A program made the translations under genes and the position numbers. The notes under the pieces are model-generated. The model worked only from the letters and a program-made list of their open reading frames with translations. It searched no databases and was not told where the DNA came from. Shown one piece after another: positions 8,780-19,328 of a DNA stretch of 64,000 bases. The stretch comes from Enterococcus lacertideformus (GTDB lineage Bacteria; Bacillota; Bacilli; Lactobacillales; Enterococcaceae). Every line of letters begins with the position of its first letter. The stretch's first letter is position 1. The stretch is from the NCBI GenBank assembly GCA_015680865.1, contig JADAKE010000016.1, positions 1 through 64,000 on the forward strand, given 5' to 3'.

Positions 8780-9376
8780 CTAGTTAAATACACGGAAACG
8801 ATCTTCATCATCCATGTATTCTTTTTCTCCGGCAGGTGTTTCTGGAGAAACGAAGACTAATTGAGCACGTAATTTCCAATTTGATGGGATATTCCATTCA
8901 TTGGCTACGGCTTCATCAATAACTGGATTATAGTGTTGTAAATTAGCGCCTAGACCTTGTTCTGTCAAGGCTACCCAAGTATTTGCAGTAGCGATTCCAT
9001 TTGATTGCTCTGACCAATCTGGGAAATTATCTGCATATAATGCGAATTGTTCTTGTAGATTTCTGATAACATCTGTATCTTTAAAGAATAACACTGTTCC
9101 ATAGCCATTTTTAAAACCAGCTAATTTATTCTGTGTATTTGGAAATGCTTCTGCAGGTGTTAATGGACGAAGTGCTTCTTCTGTGATGTCCCATAATTTT
9201 TCATGAGCATCTCCAAAAAGAATAACGGCGCGTGTTGATTGTGCGTTGAAAGCAGTCGGGCTTTCTTTGATTGCTTCTTTGATAAGTGAAGTTAATTCTT
9301 CATTTGAAGTTGCTACGTTACGTCCTAGATGATAGATTGAGCGACGATTTTGCAAAGTTTTAGTAAAAGTTGTCAT
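8780..9376 (-). CDS. Nitroreductase family protein (Frm2 / YdgI type)
   Basis: 198 residues from ATG 9374-9376, chosen for the AAAGGAG just upstream; an in-frame ATG ten codons earlier lacks a site. The sequence TLQNRRSIYHLGRNV, the SPTAFNAQSTRAVILFGDAHEKLW segment and GLGANLQHYNPVIDEAV are typical of the FMN-dependent nitroreductase branch that includes yeast Frm2/Hbn1 and Lactococcus CinD-like proteins. Likely a cytosolic flavin oxidoreductase active on quinones or nitro compounds under oxidative or copper stress. The substrate is inferred. Intact. Confidence 0.85.
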   Translation of the reverse strand: MTTFTKTLQNRRSIYHLGRNVATSNEELTSLIKEAIKESPTAFNAQSTRAVILFGDAHEKLWDITEEALRPLTPAEAFPNTQNKLAGFKNGYGTVLFFKDTDVIRNLQEQFALYADNFPDWSEQSNGIATANTWVALTEQGLGANLQHYNPVIDEAVANEWNIPSNWKLRAQLVFVSPETPAGEKEYMDDEDRFRVFN

Positions 9377-9744
9377 GTGAAAATCTCCTTTAGTTGCGTT
9401 ATGCATAATTTATGAGTACAAATGGAGTATATCATCTTACAAAAAGTAAGTTAAATAATATGCTCACAAAAAATAAGTAAATTTTTTTGATAATAAAGGA
9501 AGTAGATCGAACGTTTTTTGAGATACCGTTTACATTATTATTGGACAAACTATTATTCAAAATTTAAACTTAAACCATAATATGATTATTAAACATCTAT
9601 CTATTTTTTATTACCATTTTCCAATTAAATTTTGTTTATTTTTATATAAAATAAGTATATATTTCTTAAATAAGTTTTTTAGTCAACTTTTTCAGTTAGT
9701 ATTTATAGTATTTTCTGAAAATTTAAAGAATTGGGGTATAAATT

Positions 9745-11210
9745 ATGGAAAAACAACAAGACAAGGGCTTCTTCGGCCAGCCGAAGGGATTGTCCACATT
9801 GTTCTTTACAGAAATGTGGGAACGATTTAGTTATTATGGTATGCGTGCATTGCTGATTTATTATATGTACGATACAGTAACAAATGGAGGACTTGGATTA
9901 CCTCGTGCCTCTGCTTTAGCGATTATGTCAATTTATGGTTCGTTGATTTACATGTCTAGTATTATTGGCGGTTGGGTATCTGACCGTGTTCTAGGGGCTA
10001 AACGAACAGTTTTCTTTGGTGGGATCTTTATTATGATTGGCCATATCGTATTGGCGTTGCCTTTTGGAGTCTCTACTTTATTTATCTCAATGGGCTTGAT
10101 TATTATTGGAACCGCCTTTTTAAAACCGAATGTTTCAGGTATGGTGGGGCATTTATATTCAAAAACGGATTTAAGGCGTGATGCCGGTTTCTCTATTTTT
10201 TATATGGGTATCAACTTGGGAGCAATGATAGTACCGATCATCGTGGGGACGATTGGTCAAGAATATAATTATCATTTAGGTTTTTCATTAGCAGCGATTG
10301 GAATGTTTTTTGGACTTTTACAATATGTAATCCAAGGACGTAAAACGTTGGATGGTGTTGGTACAGTAGCACCTAATCCGTTAACACCAGCAGAACGTAA
10401 GGGATTTATCCGCAATTTGATCATTGCGTTGGTCATTATTGTAGTTATTTTTGGGGGCGCACAAGTAACGATCATTTGTCGATTGATTTCTTCATCAATA
10501 CGATCAGTGTTTTAGGAATATTGTTACCTCTTTATTATTTTGTTAAAATGTTAACATCAAAAAATGTTTCTACGGAAGAAAAACCAAAAGTATTGGCTTA
10601 TATCCCTCTGTTTCTAGCAGCTATTATTTTCTGGTCACTGCAAGAACAAGGTTCTTCTATCTTAGCGTTATTTGCTAGCGAACGTACGCAATCTACATTA
10701 TTTGGTATGACTATACCAGCTAGCTGGTATCAATCATTAAATCCAATTTTTATTTTTGTGTTAACACCAGTATTTGTTACATTGTGGACAAAATTAGGTA
10801 AGCGCCAACCGTCTACTGTTGTGAAATTTTCTTTAGGTTTGCTGTTTGCTGGACTATCCTTCTTGTTATTGATGTTTCCAGGTATGCTGTATGGTACCAG
10901 TGGAAAAGTAAGTCCAATATGGTTGATCGGTAGTTTCTTTATCGTTGTTATCGCTGAATTATGCTTATCACCAGTTGGTTTATCAGCAACGACAAAATTA
11001 GCACCTAAAGCTTTTGAATCTCAAACGATTGCGATTTGGTTCTTAGCAGATGCGTCTTCACAAGCAATCAATGCACAAATTGCACGCTTCTATACGCCTG
11101 GTACTGAGTCTACTTATTTTGGTGTTGTTGGTATCGTTGCGATTGTCGGTGCAGTTGTCTTATTTGCAATCAAAGAACCAATTAAAAAATTAATGGGTTC
11201 CATTCATTAA
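9745..11210 (+). pseudogene. dtpT: Di-/tripeptide transporter DtpT (POT/PTR2), one frameshift
   Basis: A proton-coupled oligopeptide transporter of the MFS type. The N-terminal half carries the PTR2 signature ([22 protein letters not shown]), the [14 protein letters not shown] loop and [10 protein letters not shown]. The C-terminal half starts in a different frame with [15 protein letters not shown] and contains AELCLSPVGLSATTKLAP. Frame one ends at 10515. Adding one base after GTAAC (10465-10469) restores VTDHLSIDF and a 488-residue protein of ordinary length. Without the missing base, only about half of the helices are made. An isolated single-base error is possible. Confidence 0.85.
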
Positions 11211-11222
11211 ATTTAATGAACT

Positions 11223-11269
11223 AAAAGTCGAGCGATTCTTTTCTTATGAAAAGCTGTTCGGCTTTTTTT
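11223..11269 (+). terminator. Rho-independent terminator after dtpT
   Basis: AAAAGTCGA pairs over nine base pairs with TCGGCTTTT (one G:T), followed by TTTTG. Confidence 0.7.
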
Positions 11270-11311
11270 GTATAATAAATAGGAAGAATTTCTAAAAATT
11301 AATAGATTAAA

Positions 11312-11323
11312 GAACAAATGTTC
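11312..11323 (+). promoter_or_regulatory. Candidate LexA operator upstream of rexBA
   Basis: GAACAAATGTTC matches the Gram-positive LexA core GAAC-N4-GTTC exactly, with A on both outer positions instead of C/G. It is centred about 62 bp before the rexB start codon and just upstream of a TATACT (11336-11341) -10 candidate. Binding is inferred from sequence only. Confidence 0.5.
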
Positions 11324-11379
11324 AGTTTTTTTTGGTATACTTGATAGGAAATGAAATTTAATTAATAAGGAGAGGGAAA

Positions 11380-14300
11380 ATGACTTTACAATTTATTCTT
11401 GGAACAGCCCGAAAAGACCATCGTATGGCGTTGATTGATGAAGCGGTTGACTGGCTAGCAGAAGATAGACAACATCAAGTATTTTTCCTTGTGCCTAACT
11501 ATAATAAATTTGAACAGGAACAAGAAATATTAGCACAATTACGTAAAAAAAGTGGAAAATCTTCCTTTAGTACGACAAATGTCCAAGTCTTTAGTTTTTA
11601 TCGACTTGCGTGGTATTTGCTGCAACGAACTACTTTGCTATCAGGAAATGAACTTTCAGAATCTGGTTCTGCAATGATTTTGCGCCAGATTTTAGAAAAG
11701 AACGAAGAAAATTTAACGATTTTTCGTGGAGAGATCAACAAAAAAGGATTTATCCAACAACTACAGGAACTTTACAAAGAGCTACGTATTGGGAATATCT
11801 CTCCTGAAGATCTAATTTTTTCACAGTCCACTGACTCGCTAAAGGAAGAAAACCAGCAATTGAAAATGAAAGATTTGCAATTGATCTTCATGGCTTTTGA
11901 AGATGAATTAGTTAAACGTGCCTTACAATCGGAGGATGTCTTAACGATTTTGGCTAATTATATGCAAAAGCAAGAGATGACTAAAGTAAAGTTTGTCGTC
12001 AGTGGATTCAATCGAGTAAACGCCCAAGAATATCAATTATTACAAGTGATGATGGAAAAAGGTCATTTGGTGATTGATTTAATACTTGATCGTCCCTATA
12101 TTTCTGAGATGCCGGAAGTATTAACTTTATTCCATGAAACAGGGAAACTGTACTTTCAATTGATTAATGCGGCAAAAGAACGTAAAGTGCCTGTCTTAGT
12201 CGAAAAATTTGCAAGGGAACGTACATTACCTTCTGTACTTCTACAGTTGCAAGCGATGTGGGAAGAAACGTCAAGTAACAAAAAAATAAAACCGTTAAAA
12301 TTAGGCAAGCAAGACGGATTAAATTTATGGGAAGCTGAAAATACAACGGAAGAAATAAGACATTTAGCTGTTGAAATTAGACGATTAGTTAGTGAAGAAC
12401 AATATCGTTATCGTGATATACAAATTTTAACCAAAGATATGGGCTTTTATGGAAACCTGCTACAACCTGTTTTTAAGGAAATGGCGATCCCTTATTATAT
12501 CGACGAAGAGCAATTGATGGAAAACCATCCGTTGATTGAATGGATAAATAGTTTGTTTTCACTGGATCGTTATGCGTATCGCTTAAATGACATCATGCGA
12601 TTTTTCAAAACAGAATTGTTTATTTGTGAGGCAGATGAGACTATTGATTTAGATAATTGGCGTGAATTAAGAAATCGTTTTCGAGCGGAGCTAGACGTGA
12701 CGGAAAATATCGCTCTTGCCCACAATTATCAAGGAAATTACTGGACAAGAGAAAAAGATTGGCAATTTGTTTCCTATGATTTTGAAGCAGAACAGTTGGA
12801 AGATGTACAAGAATTAGAAAGACGTTCGAATGAACTCCGTCATTTTTTTAAAGAAAAAGTGCCACCATTTTTTGAAAAAATAAAACAATGTCAGACTGGC
12901 CAAGAAGGGGCAACAGTATTTTATCGATTTTTAGTCAGTAGTGGTGTGCAACAACAATTAGTTTTTTGGCGTAATCAGGAAATTGAAAGAGGCAATTTAG
13001 CAGCGGCACGCAATCATGAACAAACGTGGGGAGCTTTAGTTGATCTACTTGATAAGTATACGCTCATTTATGGTGATTCTGATTTTGATTGGTCGTTATT
13101 CCAAGAAATCATTACCAGCGGACTTGAGAATTTAAGTTATGGTAAGATCCCGACTGCGATCGATCAAGTTCGTGTCAATCGTTTAGAGCTTGTACTGTCA
13201 AATCAAGCGAAAATTACATTTGCGATTGGGCTGAATGACCAAGTATTTCCCGACCGCAAAGAGACTAAAGGGATACTGTCGAGTGAAGAAAGAGCGACGT
13301 TGAACGCTCGGTTAGCTGAAGAGAAATTTTTATTGGACCCTGTAAAAGAGAATATGTCTTTGGAACCTATACAAGCTTATTTAGTCTTTGCTTCTGCGAC
13401 TGAGAAACTCTATTTGAGCTATGCACAAAGTTATGATACGAATACCTTGAAAATATCCCCATATTTACGACGAATCACCGAGTATTTATCCATACCAGTT
13501 GAAAGAAAAGAACACCTTCTTTTAGATAGTGATCCGAGTTGTTATGTTGGAACCTACAGAAGTGGCATTAATACAATCAATCATATCTATCTTTTAGCAA
13601 AAGAAGAGAAAAAGACTGTTCCCGTTTATTGGCGTGAATTGAGAGAAAGGATTTTGCAATCGAAATGGCGGAATTTTGCGTTAAGGGTCTTTGAAAGTCA
13701 AGATCATTTGAACGTACCCGTTTCGTTATCTCAAAATATGGCGGAAGAGCTTTATGGCAAAGATATTTATACATCTATTTCTCGCTTAGAAAATTTCTAT
13801 AATTGTGAGTATAAATATTTTGTCCAATTTGGTTTAAAACTAAAGGAACGGATGGTGTATGGATTAACACCAGCAGCTACTGGAGATTTTTACCACGAAT
13901 CGTTGGATCGTTTCTTCAAAATGCTGTTTTCAAATCAACTGTCATTAGCTGAAATGTCAGAAAAACAACGAAAAGAATTCACGGAAAAAGTACTACAAGA
14001 GGTATTTGGTGAATTGCGCTTTGAAATTTTAGATAGTTCCGCACGAATGAACTATATTCGTTATCAATTAGAACAAACCATCCAAAAAGTTACTTGGGCC
14101 TTACAAAAGCAAAGTAAAAATACTGGGATGAAGCCATTGCAAACAGAAATATTATTTGGTCAAATTGCAGGTTCACGAGGTATTCCAGGACTAGAGTTGC
14201 CTTTAGATAACGGAGGAAAATTACACGTTCGCGGAAAAATTGATCGTGTAGATATTGCTCTTGAACAAGATGATACTTGGCTTAGTGTGGTAGATTATAA

Positions 14301-14910
14301 ATCTAGTGGACGTTCGTTTGATGTGACAGAAGCTTACTATGGAATGGCGATGCAACTATTGACCTATTTAGATGTTGCGTTGATGGATGCGGTCAAACTA
14401 ACAGGAAAAGCCGCTGTGCGACCAGCTGGTTCTTACTATTTACATGTCCATAATCCTATTTTGACTGATACGAATGAAGTGGAAAAAGACACTTTGAAAA
14501 AATTTAGCTACGATGGCATTTTTGTTGACGAACCTCAATTATTAGAAGTACTAGATCATTCGCTAGAAGCAAAAGAAAATTCATTGATTTATCCTGTGAA
14601 AAAGAATGCAAAAGATGAATACCAAATGGGAAGTTTTAGCAAAGAAAAATTCTATACGGAAGAAGAACTTCAGCTTTTCATGGCACATAATCGTGCTAAT
14701 ATGCGTTTAGCTGGAGACAAGATTACTTCTGGTGAAATCAAATTGAACCCAGCTTATAAAGATAAAGAACGATTAGCTTGTCAGATTTGTCCCTTCAGGA
14801 GTATTTGTACTTTTGATGTGATGCTAAAAGAAAACAATTACCATCGATTAGAAAAATTAAATAAAGCTGAAGCACTGCGAAGAATAATTAAAAGGAGTGA
14901 TGAAGAATGA
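11380..14910 (+). CDS. rexB: ATP-dependent helicase/nuclease subunit B
   Basis: RexB (AddB) is the second subunit of the AddAB/RexAB enzyme that resects double-strand DNA breaks for RecA. The 1176-residue length is normal for Lactobacillales. The N-terminus QFILGTARKDHR replaces a classic Walker A, as in other RexB proteins. The iron-sulfur cysteines are in place: Cys809 (FYNCEYKYF) and the C-terminal cluster Cys1134, Cys1137, Cys1143 (ACQICPFRSIC). The nuclease motif KIDRVD...VVDYKSS lies shortly before. AGGAGAG precedes ATG. It overlaps rexA by four bases (ATGA), so the two are translationally coupled. Fully intact over 3.5 kb. Confidence 0.95.
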   Translation: MTLQFILGTARKDHRMALIDEAVDWLAEDRQHQVFFLVPNYNKFEQEQEILAQLRKKSGKSSFSTTNVQVFSFYRLAWYLLQRTTLLSGNELSESGSAMILRQILEKNEENLTIFRGEINKKGFIQQLQELYKELRIGNISPEDLIFSQSTDSLKEENQQLKMKDLQLIFMAFEDELVKRALQSEDVLTILANYMQKQEMTKVKFVVSGFNRVNAQEYQLLQVMMEKGHLVIDLILDRPYISEMPEVLTLFHETGKLYFQLINAAKERKVPVLVEKFARERTLPSVLLQLQAMWEETSSNKKIKPLKLGKQDGLNLWEAENTTEEIRHLAVEIRRLVSEEQYRYRDIQILTKDMGFYGNLLQPVFKEMAIPYYIDEEQLMENHPLIEWINSLFSLDRYAYRLNDIMRFFKTELFICEADETIDLDNWRELRNRFRAELDVTENIALAHNYQGNYWTREKDWQFVSYDFEAEQLEDVQELERRSNELRHFFKEKVPPFFEKIKQCQTGQEGATVFYRFLVSSGVQQQLVFWRNQEIERGNLAAARNHEQTWGALVDLLDKYTLIYGDSDFDWSLFQEIITSGLENLSYGKIPTAIDQVRVNRLELVLSNQAKITFAIGLNDQVFPDRKETKGILSSEERATLNARLAEEKFLLDPVKENMSLEPIQAYLVFASATEKLYLSYAQSYDTNTLKISPYLRRITEYLSIPVERKEHLLLDSDPSCYVGTYRSGINTINHIYLLAKEEKKTVPVYWRELRERILQSKWRNFALRVFESQDHLNVPVSLSQNMAEELYGKDIYTSISRLENFYNCEYKYFVQFGLKLKERMVYGLTPAATGDFYHESLDRFFKMLFSNQLSLAEMSEKQRKEFTEKVLQEVFGELRFEILDSSARMNYIRYQLEQTIQKVTWALQKQSKNTGMKPLQTEILFGQIAGSRGIPGLELPLDNGGKLHVRGKIDRVDIALEQDDTWLSVVDYKSSGRSFDVTEAYYGMAMQLLTYLDVALMDAVKLTGKAAVRPAGSYYLHVHNPILTDTNEVEKDTLKKFSYDGIFVDEPQLLEVLDHSLEAKENSLIYPVKKNAKDEYQMGSFSKEKFYTEEELQLFMAHNRANMRLAGDKITSGEIKLNPAYKDKERLACQICPFRSICTFDVMLKENNYHRLEKLNKAEALRRIIKRSDEE

Positions 14911-17900
14911 TCCAAATTCCTTTGAAACCAGAAAATGAACGTTTTACCGACGAGCAATGGCAAGCGATTTTCGATCAAGGAGACAACCTACTTGTTTCAG
15001 CTTCCGCCGGTTCTGGTAAAACAACGGTGCTTGTTCGACGAGTGATTGAAAAATTAAAGATGGGGTTCAATATTGATGAATTATTGATCGTCACCTTTAC
15101 TGAAGCTGCAGCAAGAGAGATGAAGGAGCGAATTCAAGAAGCATTACAAGCAGCTGTTAATAGCGAAAGCGATCCATTAAAGCAACAACATTTTACGAAA
15201 CAATTGGTGTTGTTGCCGAGTGCAAATATTTCGACTTTGCATGCCTTTTGCCTTACAGTTATTCGGCGTTTTTACTATTTGATTGATATTGATCCTGTCT
15301 TTCGGATGTTGACTGATGAAACTGAGACGATTTTAATGAAGGAAGATGTGTGGGATGAATTAAGGGAATCTTTTTATGCAAAAGGCCACGAAGAATTCTT
15401 TCAATTGACGATGAATTTTTCAAATGATCGCTCAGATGATGGTTTGACGAACCTCGTTTTTTCTCTATATGAATTTGCTCGAGCAAATCCTGACCCGATA
15501 CGGTGGTTAGATCAATTAGTTGAGAGCTATCAATTAAAAGATAGTCTGGAACACTCACCATTGTATCAAAGCCAACTTCGACCGCTTTTATTAGCTGACG
15601 TGGGACAGTGCGTGCGTCTTTACGAAGAAATGATGACCTTAGCTCAAGAAGAAGGGCTTGAAAAAATGCTTGAACAAATTGCAGGAGAAAAAGAGAAAAT
15701 CCAGCTTATCTACGAATGCTTATTACAAGATCAACTAATAGAAGCTTATGATGGCTTGGAGTCTTTAACTTTTTCTACCTTTAAAAGCAGTCGTAAAGCG
15801 GAATTAAAAGAGCGCTCGGCTGAGGTGAAAGTTTTAAGGGATCAAGCTAAAAAAATCATTCAACAAGTTGGAAAAAACTATTTCCCACTTTCTCCTATAA
15901 AAATGACAACACTCACAAGAAAAGCCGTTCCTATTATTGAAGAAATGACAAACGTGACAAAACAGTTCATGGCAAGTTTTAGCCAACGTAAAAGAGAAAA
16001 AGGTGTCTTAGATTTTAATGATCTTGAACATCTAGCTTTACAAATTTTAACCAATCAAACAGAGGAAACTTGGCTACCTAGTGAAGCATCGCGATATTAT
16101 CGTAAGCAATTCAAAGAAGTAATGGTGGATGAATATCAAGATGTGAATCAACTGCAAGAAGCGATCCTTTATTGGCTTAGACAGCCAGATCCTGCCAATG
16201 GAAATTTGTTCATGGTAGGAGATGTCAAGCAATCAATCTATTCTTTTCGTTTAGCAGATCCTAGCTTATTTATCGAAAAATACGAAGCATTTTCAAAAAA
16301 TGAAGGTGGACGTCGGATCGTTTTAGTAGAAAATTTTCGATCAAGAAAGGAAGTCTTGTCTTTTACGAATTTGATTTTTCAACAACTGATGGATCCTGTC
16401 GTTGGACAGATCCCTTATGATGAAGCTGCTCATTTAGTGTTAGGCTTTTCTGATTTTCCAGAAATCGAGCAGTTCGAACCGGAACTGTTGATTTACGAAA
16501 AAGAAGAAGGGTCTACCATTGAACTACCAATAGATGATAGTATCGAAGATAAAACTGAAGGCGAACTTTTTATGACAGGACTAAAAATTCGTGAATTGAT
16601 TGATGAAAAATTTATGATATATGATAAAAAAACAAAACAAAATCGTCCAGTAGAATATAAAGATATTGTTCTTTTAACACCAACAAAAAAAAATAATTTA
16701 ACGATTTTGGAAATTTTTAAAACATTGGATATCCCTTTGGAAATGAATGATACGCAAAATTATTTCCAATCGACTGAACTTCGCACGATGATCGCTTTGC
16801 TCCAGCTGATAGATAATCCTTATCAGGATAATCCGCTAGCTTCGATTTTACGTTCTCCAATTGTTGGTTTGATCGAACCTGAACTCGCACAAATACGTCT
16901 TGCAGATCGAACACATAGTTATTATGAGGCTGTTCTGGCTTATCAAGCGAAAAAAAAGGATGAATTAGCAGATAAATTGCTTCATTTTAATGAACAACTT
17001 GAAATATGGCGAGAACTCGCTCGTCGTTCTTCCATTACGGATCTTTTGTGGGAAATTTATTTCCAAACTGGCTATTTGGAATATGTAGCTGGATTGCCAG
17101 CGGGTGCGCAAAGACAGGCAAATTTATATGCTTTGGTTGACCGTGCTAAGGCTTATGAACAAAGTGCTTTTAGAGGCTTGTATCAATTTGTGCGATTCAT
17201 TGAAAAAATGCAGGAAAAAGACAAAGACCTAGCAGAGCCGGTGATTGCTTCAGCAGATAATGCAGTACGTGTCATGACGATTCATGCAAGTAAAGGACTT
17301 GAATTTCCAATTGTTTTCCTATTAGATATGACAAAACAATTTAATTTGCAAGATCTAAGAAAACGTTACGCTTTCGAAGAAAAACTAGGGGCTGGAATTC
17401 GTTATATGGATCCTGATACCCGAGTGTTATACGATACACTTCCTTATCAAGCAATCAAATTAGCGAAACAAAATAAATTGTTATCCGAAGAAATGCGTAA
17501 ACTATATGTTGGCTTGACACGAGCTGAACAAAAATTATTCATTGTTGGCTCATATAAAAATAAAGAAGATACATTTAAAAATTGGGCAGAAGCTTCTGGA
17601 CAAACGACCCTAGTATTAGATCCAACCTCCCGACTAAAAGGAAAGAGTAGTTTAATGAATTGGATCGGCTTTAGCTTGATGCGGCATCCGCTTATTAAAA
17701 ACTATTATAATGAAGCTAAAATTCTTTCTGAGCTTAAAAACTCTGATAGTCACTTTTCGATTACTTGGGTGAATCAGCAGACGATGCTGGAAAAAAGGCA
17801 ATATTTATCAAAAGAAGAAACGCTTGAAGTCGAAGGTAATGAATTAGGTCAAACGATATTGACTGAAACTTTAAAAGCACGGTTAGATTATCGTTATCCA

Positions 17901-18623
17901 TTTAAGGAATCTGCCCAAACGACTAGTTACCAGTCTGTTTCTGAGCTCAAACGCTTGTTTGAAGACCCAGATGAAACGGTTGATGCAAAACTTGTTTGGG
18001 AAAGTAACGAAGTACGTGGATTAAATCGGCAGTTCCGTTATACCCAAGATACCTTAGCAGAGCCAAGATTCTTACAAAAAACGCAGAAAGTATCAGCGAC
18101 AGCAGTGGGAACAGCAACCCACTACTTATTACAACTACTCCCTTTAGAAAGACCGACAACTGAAACGATTAAAGTCTTGTTAGATGAATTAATCAAAAAA
18201 AGGCTAGTTGATCAAAAAGTAGCAAAACAAATTGATTTTTCTGCCATCTTTTGGTTTTTTGAAACCAAATTTGGAAAAGCATTGATCAAGTACAAAGACT
18301 TTGTCAAACGTGAACAACCTTTTTCGATGCTTTTATCTGCGGACCAGGTTTTTGAGAAATATCCAAATGAAGAAGATGAACTATTGATTCATGGAATCGT
18401 TGATGGCTATATCGAGTTTCCTGATTTTATCCAATTATATGATTTTAAAACCGATTTTATTTTAGATGCTGATAACCAAGAAGCCATTGATGAGGTGGTT
18501 AAAAAGTACCAAGGACAATTGAATCTGTATCGACAAGCATTATCAGAATCTTTGGATAAGCCTGTCAGTGATGTCTTTCTTATTTTGTTATCTGCGAAGA
18601 AAATAATAAATATTAATAATTGA
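14907..18623 (+). CDS. rexA: ATP-dependent helicase/nuclease subunit A
   Basis: RexA (AddA) is a UvrD-type superfamily 1 helicase fused to a RecB-family nuclease. Motifs: Walker A SASAGSGKTT (residues about 32-42), motif Ia IVTFTEAAAREM, motif II VDEYQDVNQLQ (about 407), VGDVKQSIYSFR, TIHASKGLEFPIVF, VGLTRAEQKL, and the C-terminal nuclease HGIVDGYIEF / LYDFKTDF. The length of 1238 aa is close to the family norm; the C-terminus LSAKKIININN ends as in relatives. Its start overlaps the rexB stop. The complex is the only complete recombination nuclease in the window, because recJ is decayed. Confidence 0.95.
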   Translation: MIQIPLKPENERFTDEQWQAIFDQGDNLLVSASAGSGKTTVLVRRVIEKLKMGFNIDELLIVTFTEAAAREMKERIQEALQAAVNSESDPLKQQHFTKQLVLLPSANISTLHAFCLTVIRRFYYLIDIDPVFRMLTDETETILMKEDVWDELRESFYAKGHEEFFQLTMNFSNDRSDDGLTNLVFSLYEFARANPDPIRWLDQLVESYQLKDSLEHSPLYQSQLRPLLLADVGQCVRLYEEMMTLAQEEGLEKMLEQIAGEKEKIQLIYECLLQDQLIEAYDGLESLTFSTFKSSRKAELKERSAEVKVLRDQAKKIIQQVGKNYFPLSPIKMTTLTRKAVPIIEEMTNVTKQFMASFSQRKREKGVLDFNDLEHLALQILTNQTEETWLPSEASRYYRKQFKEVMVDEYQDVNQLQEAILYWLRQPDPANGNLFMVGDVKQSIYSFRLADPSLFIEKYEAFSKNEGGRRIVLVENFRSRKEVLSFTNLIFQQLMDPVVGQIPYDEAAHLVLGFSDFPEIEQFEPELLIYEKEEGSTIELPIDDSIEDKTEGELFMTGLKIRELIDEKFMIYDKKTKQNRPVEYKDIVLLTPTKKNNLTILEIFKTLDIPLEMNDTQNYFQSTELRTMIALLQLIDNPYQDNPLASILRSPIVGLIEPELAQIRLADRTHSYYEAVLAYQAKKKDELADKLLHFNEQLEIWRELARRSSITDLLWEIYFQTGYLEYVAGLPAGAQRQANLYALVDRAKAYEQSAFRGLYQFVRFIEKMQEKDKDLAEPVIASADNAVRVMTIHASKGLEFPIVFLLDMTKQFNLQDLRKRYAFEEKLGAGIRYMDPDTRVLYDTLPYQAIKLAKQNKLLSEEMRKLYVGLTRAEQKLFIVGSYKNKEDTFKNWAEASGQTTLVLDPTSRLKGKSSLMNWIGFSLMRHPLIKNYYNEAKILSELKNSDSHFSITWVNQQTMLEKRQYLSKEETLEVEGNELGQTILTETLKARLDYRYPFKESAQTTSYQSVSELKRLFEDPDETVDAKLVWESNEVRGLNRQFRYTQDTLAEPRFLQKTQKVSATAVGTATHYLLQLLPLERPTTETIKVLLDELIKKRLVDQKVAKQIDFSAIFWFFETKFGKALIKYKDFVKREQPFSMLLSADQVFEKYPNEEDELLIHGIVDGYIEFPDFIQLYDFKTDFILDADNQEAIDEVVKKYQGQLNLYRQALSESLDKPVSDVFLILLSAKKIININN

Positions 18624-18682
18624 GCAACTAAGACTTACGCTTTGTAAGTAATATGCTATACTCTTAAAAAGAGGTGAGTAAA

Positions 18683-19024
18683 ATGGAGCTAACACAGACA
18701 GAATTCGCTCTATGTCCTAAATTTGAAAAAACTTTTTCGATTTTGGGTAAAAAATGGAATGGATTGATTATCGATGTATTGCTCGAAAATGGTCCGCAAC
18801 GCTTTGTTGATCTCGCGGCGAAAATACCTATGGTGAGTGATCGTGTTTTAGTTGAACGATTAAAAGAACTTGAAAAAGAAAAAATCATAACAAAAAGTTT
18901 TTCCTGTAAAGAGTCGAGCCGTTCAGAATATCTGTTGACAGAAAAAGGGGCTGACCTTCAAAAAGCAATTGTACAGTTGCAAGTATGGAGTGACAAATGG
19001 GTCTCTGAAGAAGAATGCAGTTGA
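18683..19024 (+). CDS. HxlR family winged-helix regulator
   Basis: 113 residues from ATG 18683, with GAGGTG (18671-18676) as ribosome site; the upstream GTG overlaps that site and is less likely. The pattern ALCPKFEKTFSILGKKWNGLIIDVLLENGPQRFVDLAAKIPMVSDRVLVERLKELEKEKII is the HxlR/DUF24 MarR-like fold, including the conserved N-terminal Cys that often senses thiol or quinone stress. Targets are unknown. TATACT at 18656-18661 may be its -10 element. It lies between rexA and the pheST leader as a single gene. Confidence 0.85.
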   Translation: MELTQTEFALCPKFEKTFSILGKKWNGLIIDVLLENGPQRFVDLAAKIPMVSDRVLVERLKELEKEKIITKSFSCKESSRSEYLLTEKGADLQKAIVQLQVWSDKWVSEEECS

Positions 19025-19064
19025 TTTTATCAATGAAATCTTGTAAACTGGCATTATACAATAA

Positions 19065-19300
19065 TGAAATAGCAGAAAGAACATTGATGAAAAAGAGTAA
19101 TTTGGCTAAACCAGTCCAGGGAGATCTGTCATAGACTGTAAGCAGGTCCTGTGTTTGAAAAATGAAGTTCACTTTCGGAGTTCGTCTGATTTTCTCAGGC
19201 CGGCAATCGTCGTTAAAGAAGTAAGTGTACGGTTTTTTACCGTAAATTAGGATGGTAACGCGAAGACCTCGTTCCTTAGTATGGATGAGGTCTTTTTTTG
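19065..19300 (+). promoter_or_regulatory. T-box leader for pheST
   Basis: A tRNA-sensing leader. The conserved T-box sequence is present as AGGATGGTAACGCG (19249-19262), whose TGGT can pair with the ACCA end of an uncharged tRNA. It is followed by the terminator AAGACCTC ... GAGGTCTTTTTTT (19263-19298). Upstream, a long structured region contains a GTTCACTTTCGGAGTTC segment, which offers TTC as a Phe specifier codon. Uncharged tRNA-Phe would favour antitermination into pheS. The exact start of stem I is uncertain. Confidence 0.85.
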
Positions 19301-19328
19301 TATTTGAAATTGAAGGAGGAGACAGGAA

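Noticed and set aside
9582..9830. Open frame overlapping the dtpT start
   Set aside because: It lies in another frame over the unmistakable DtpT N-terminus, is AT-driven upstream, and has no ribosome site.
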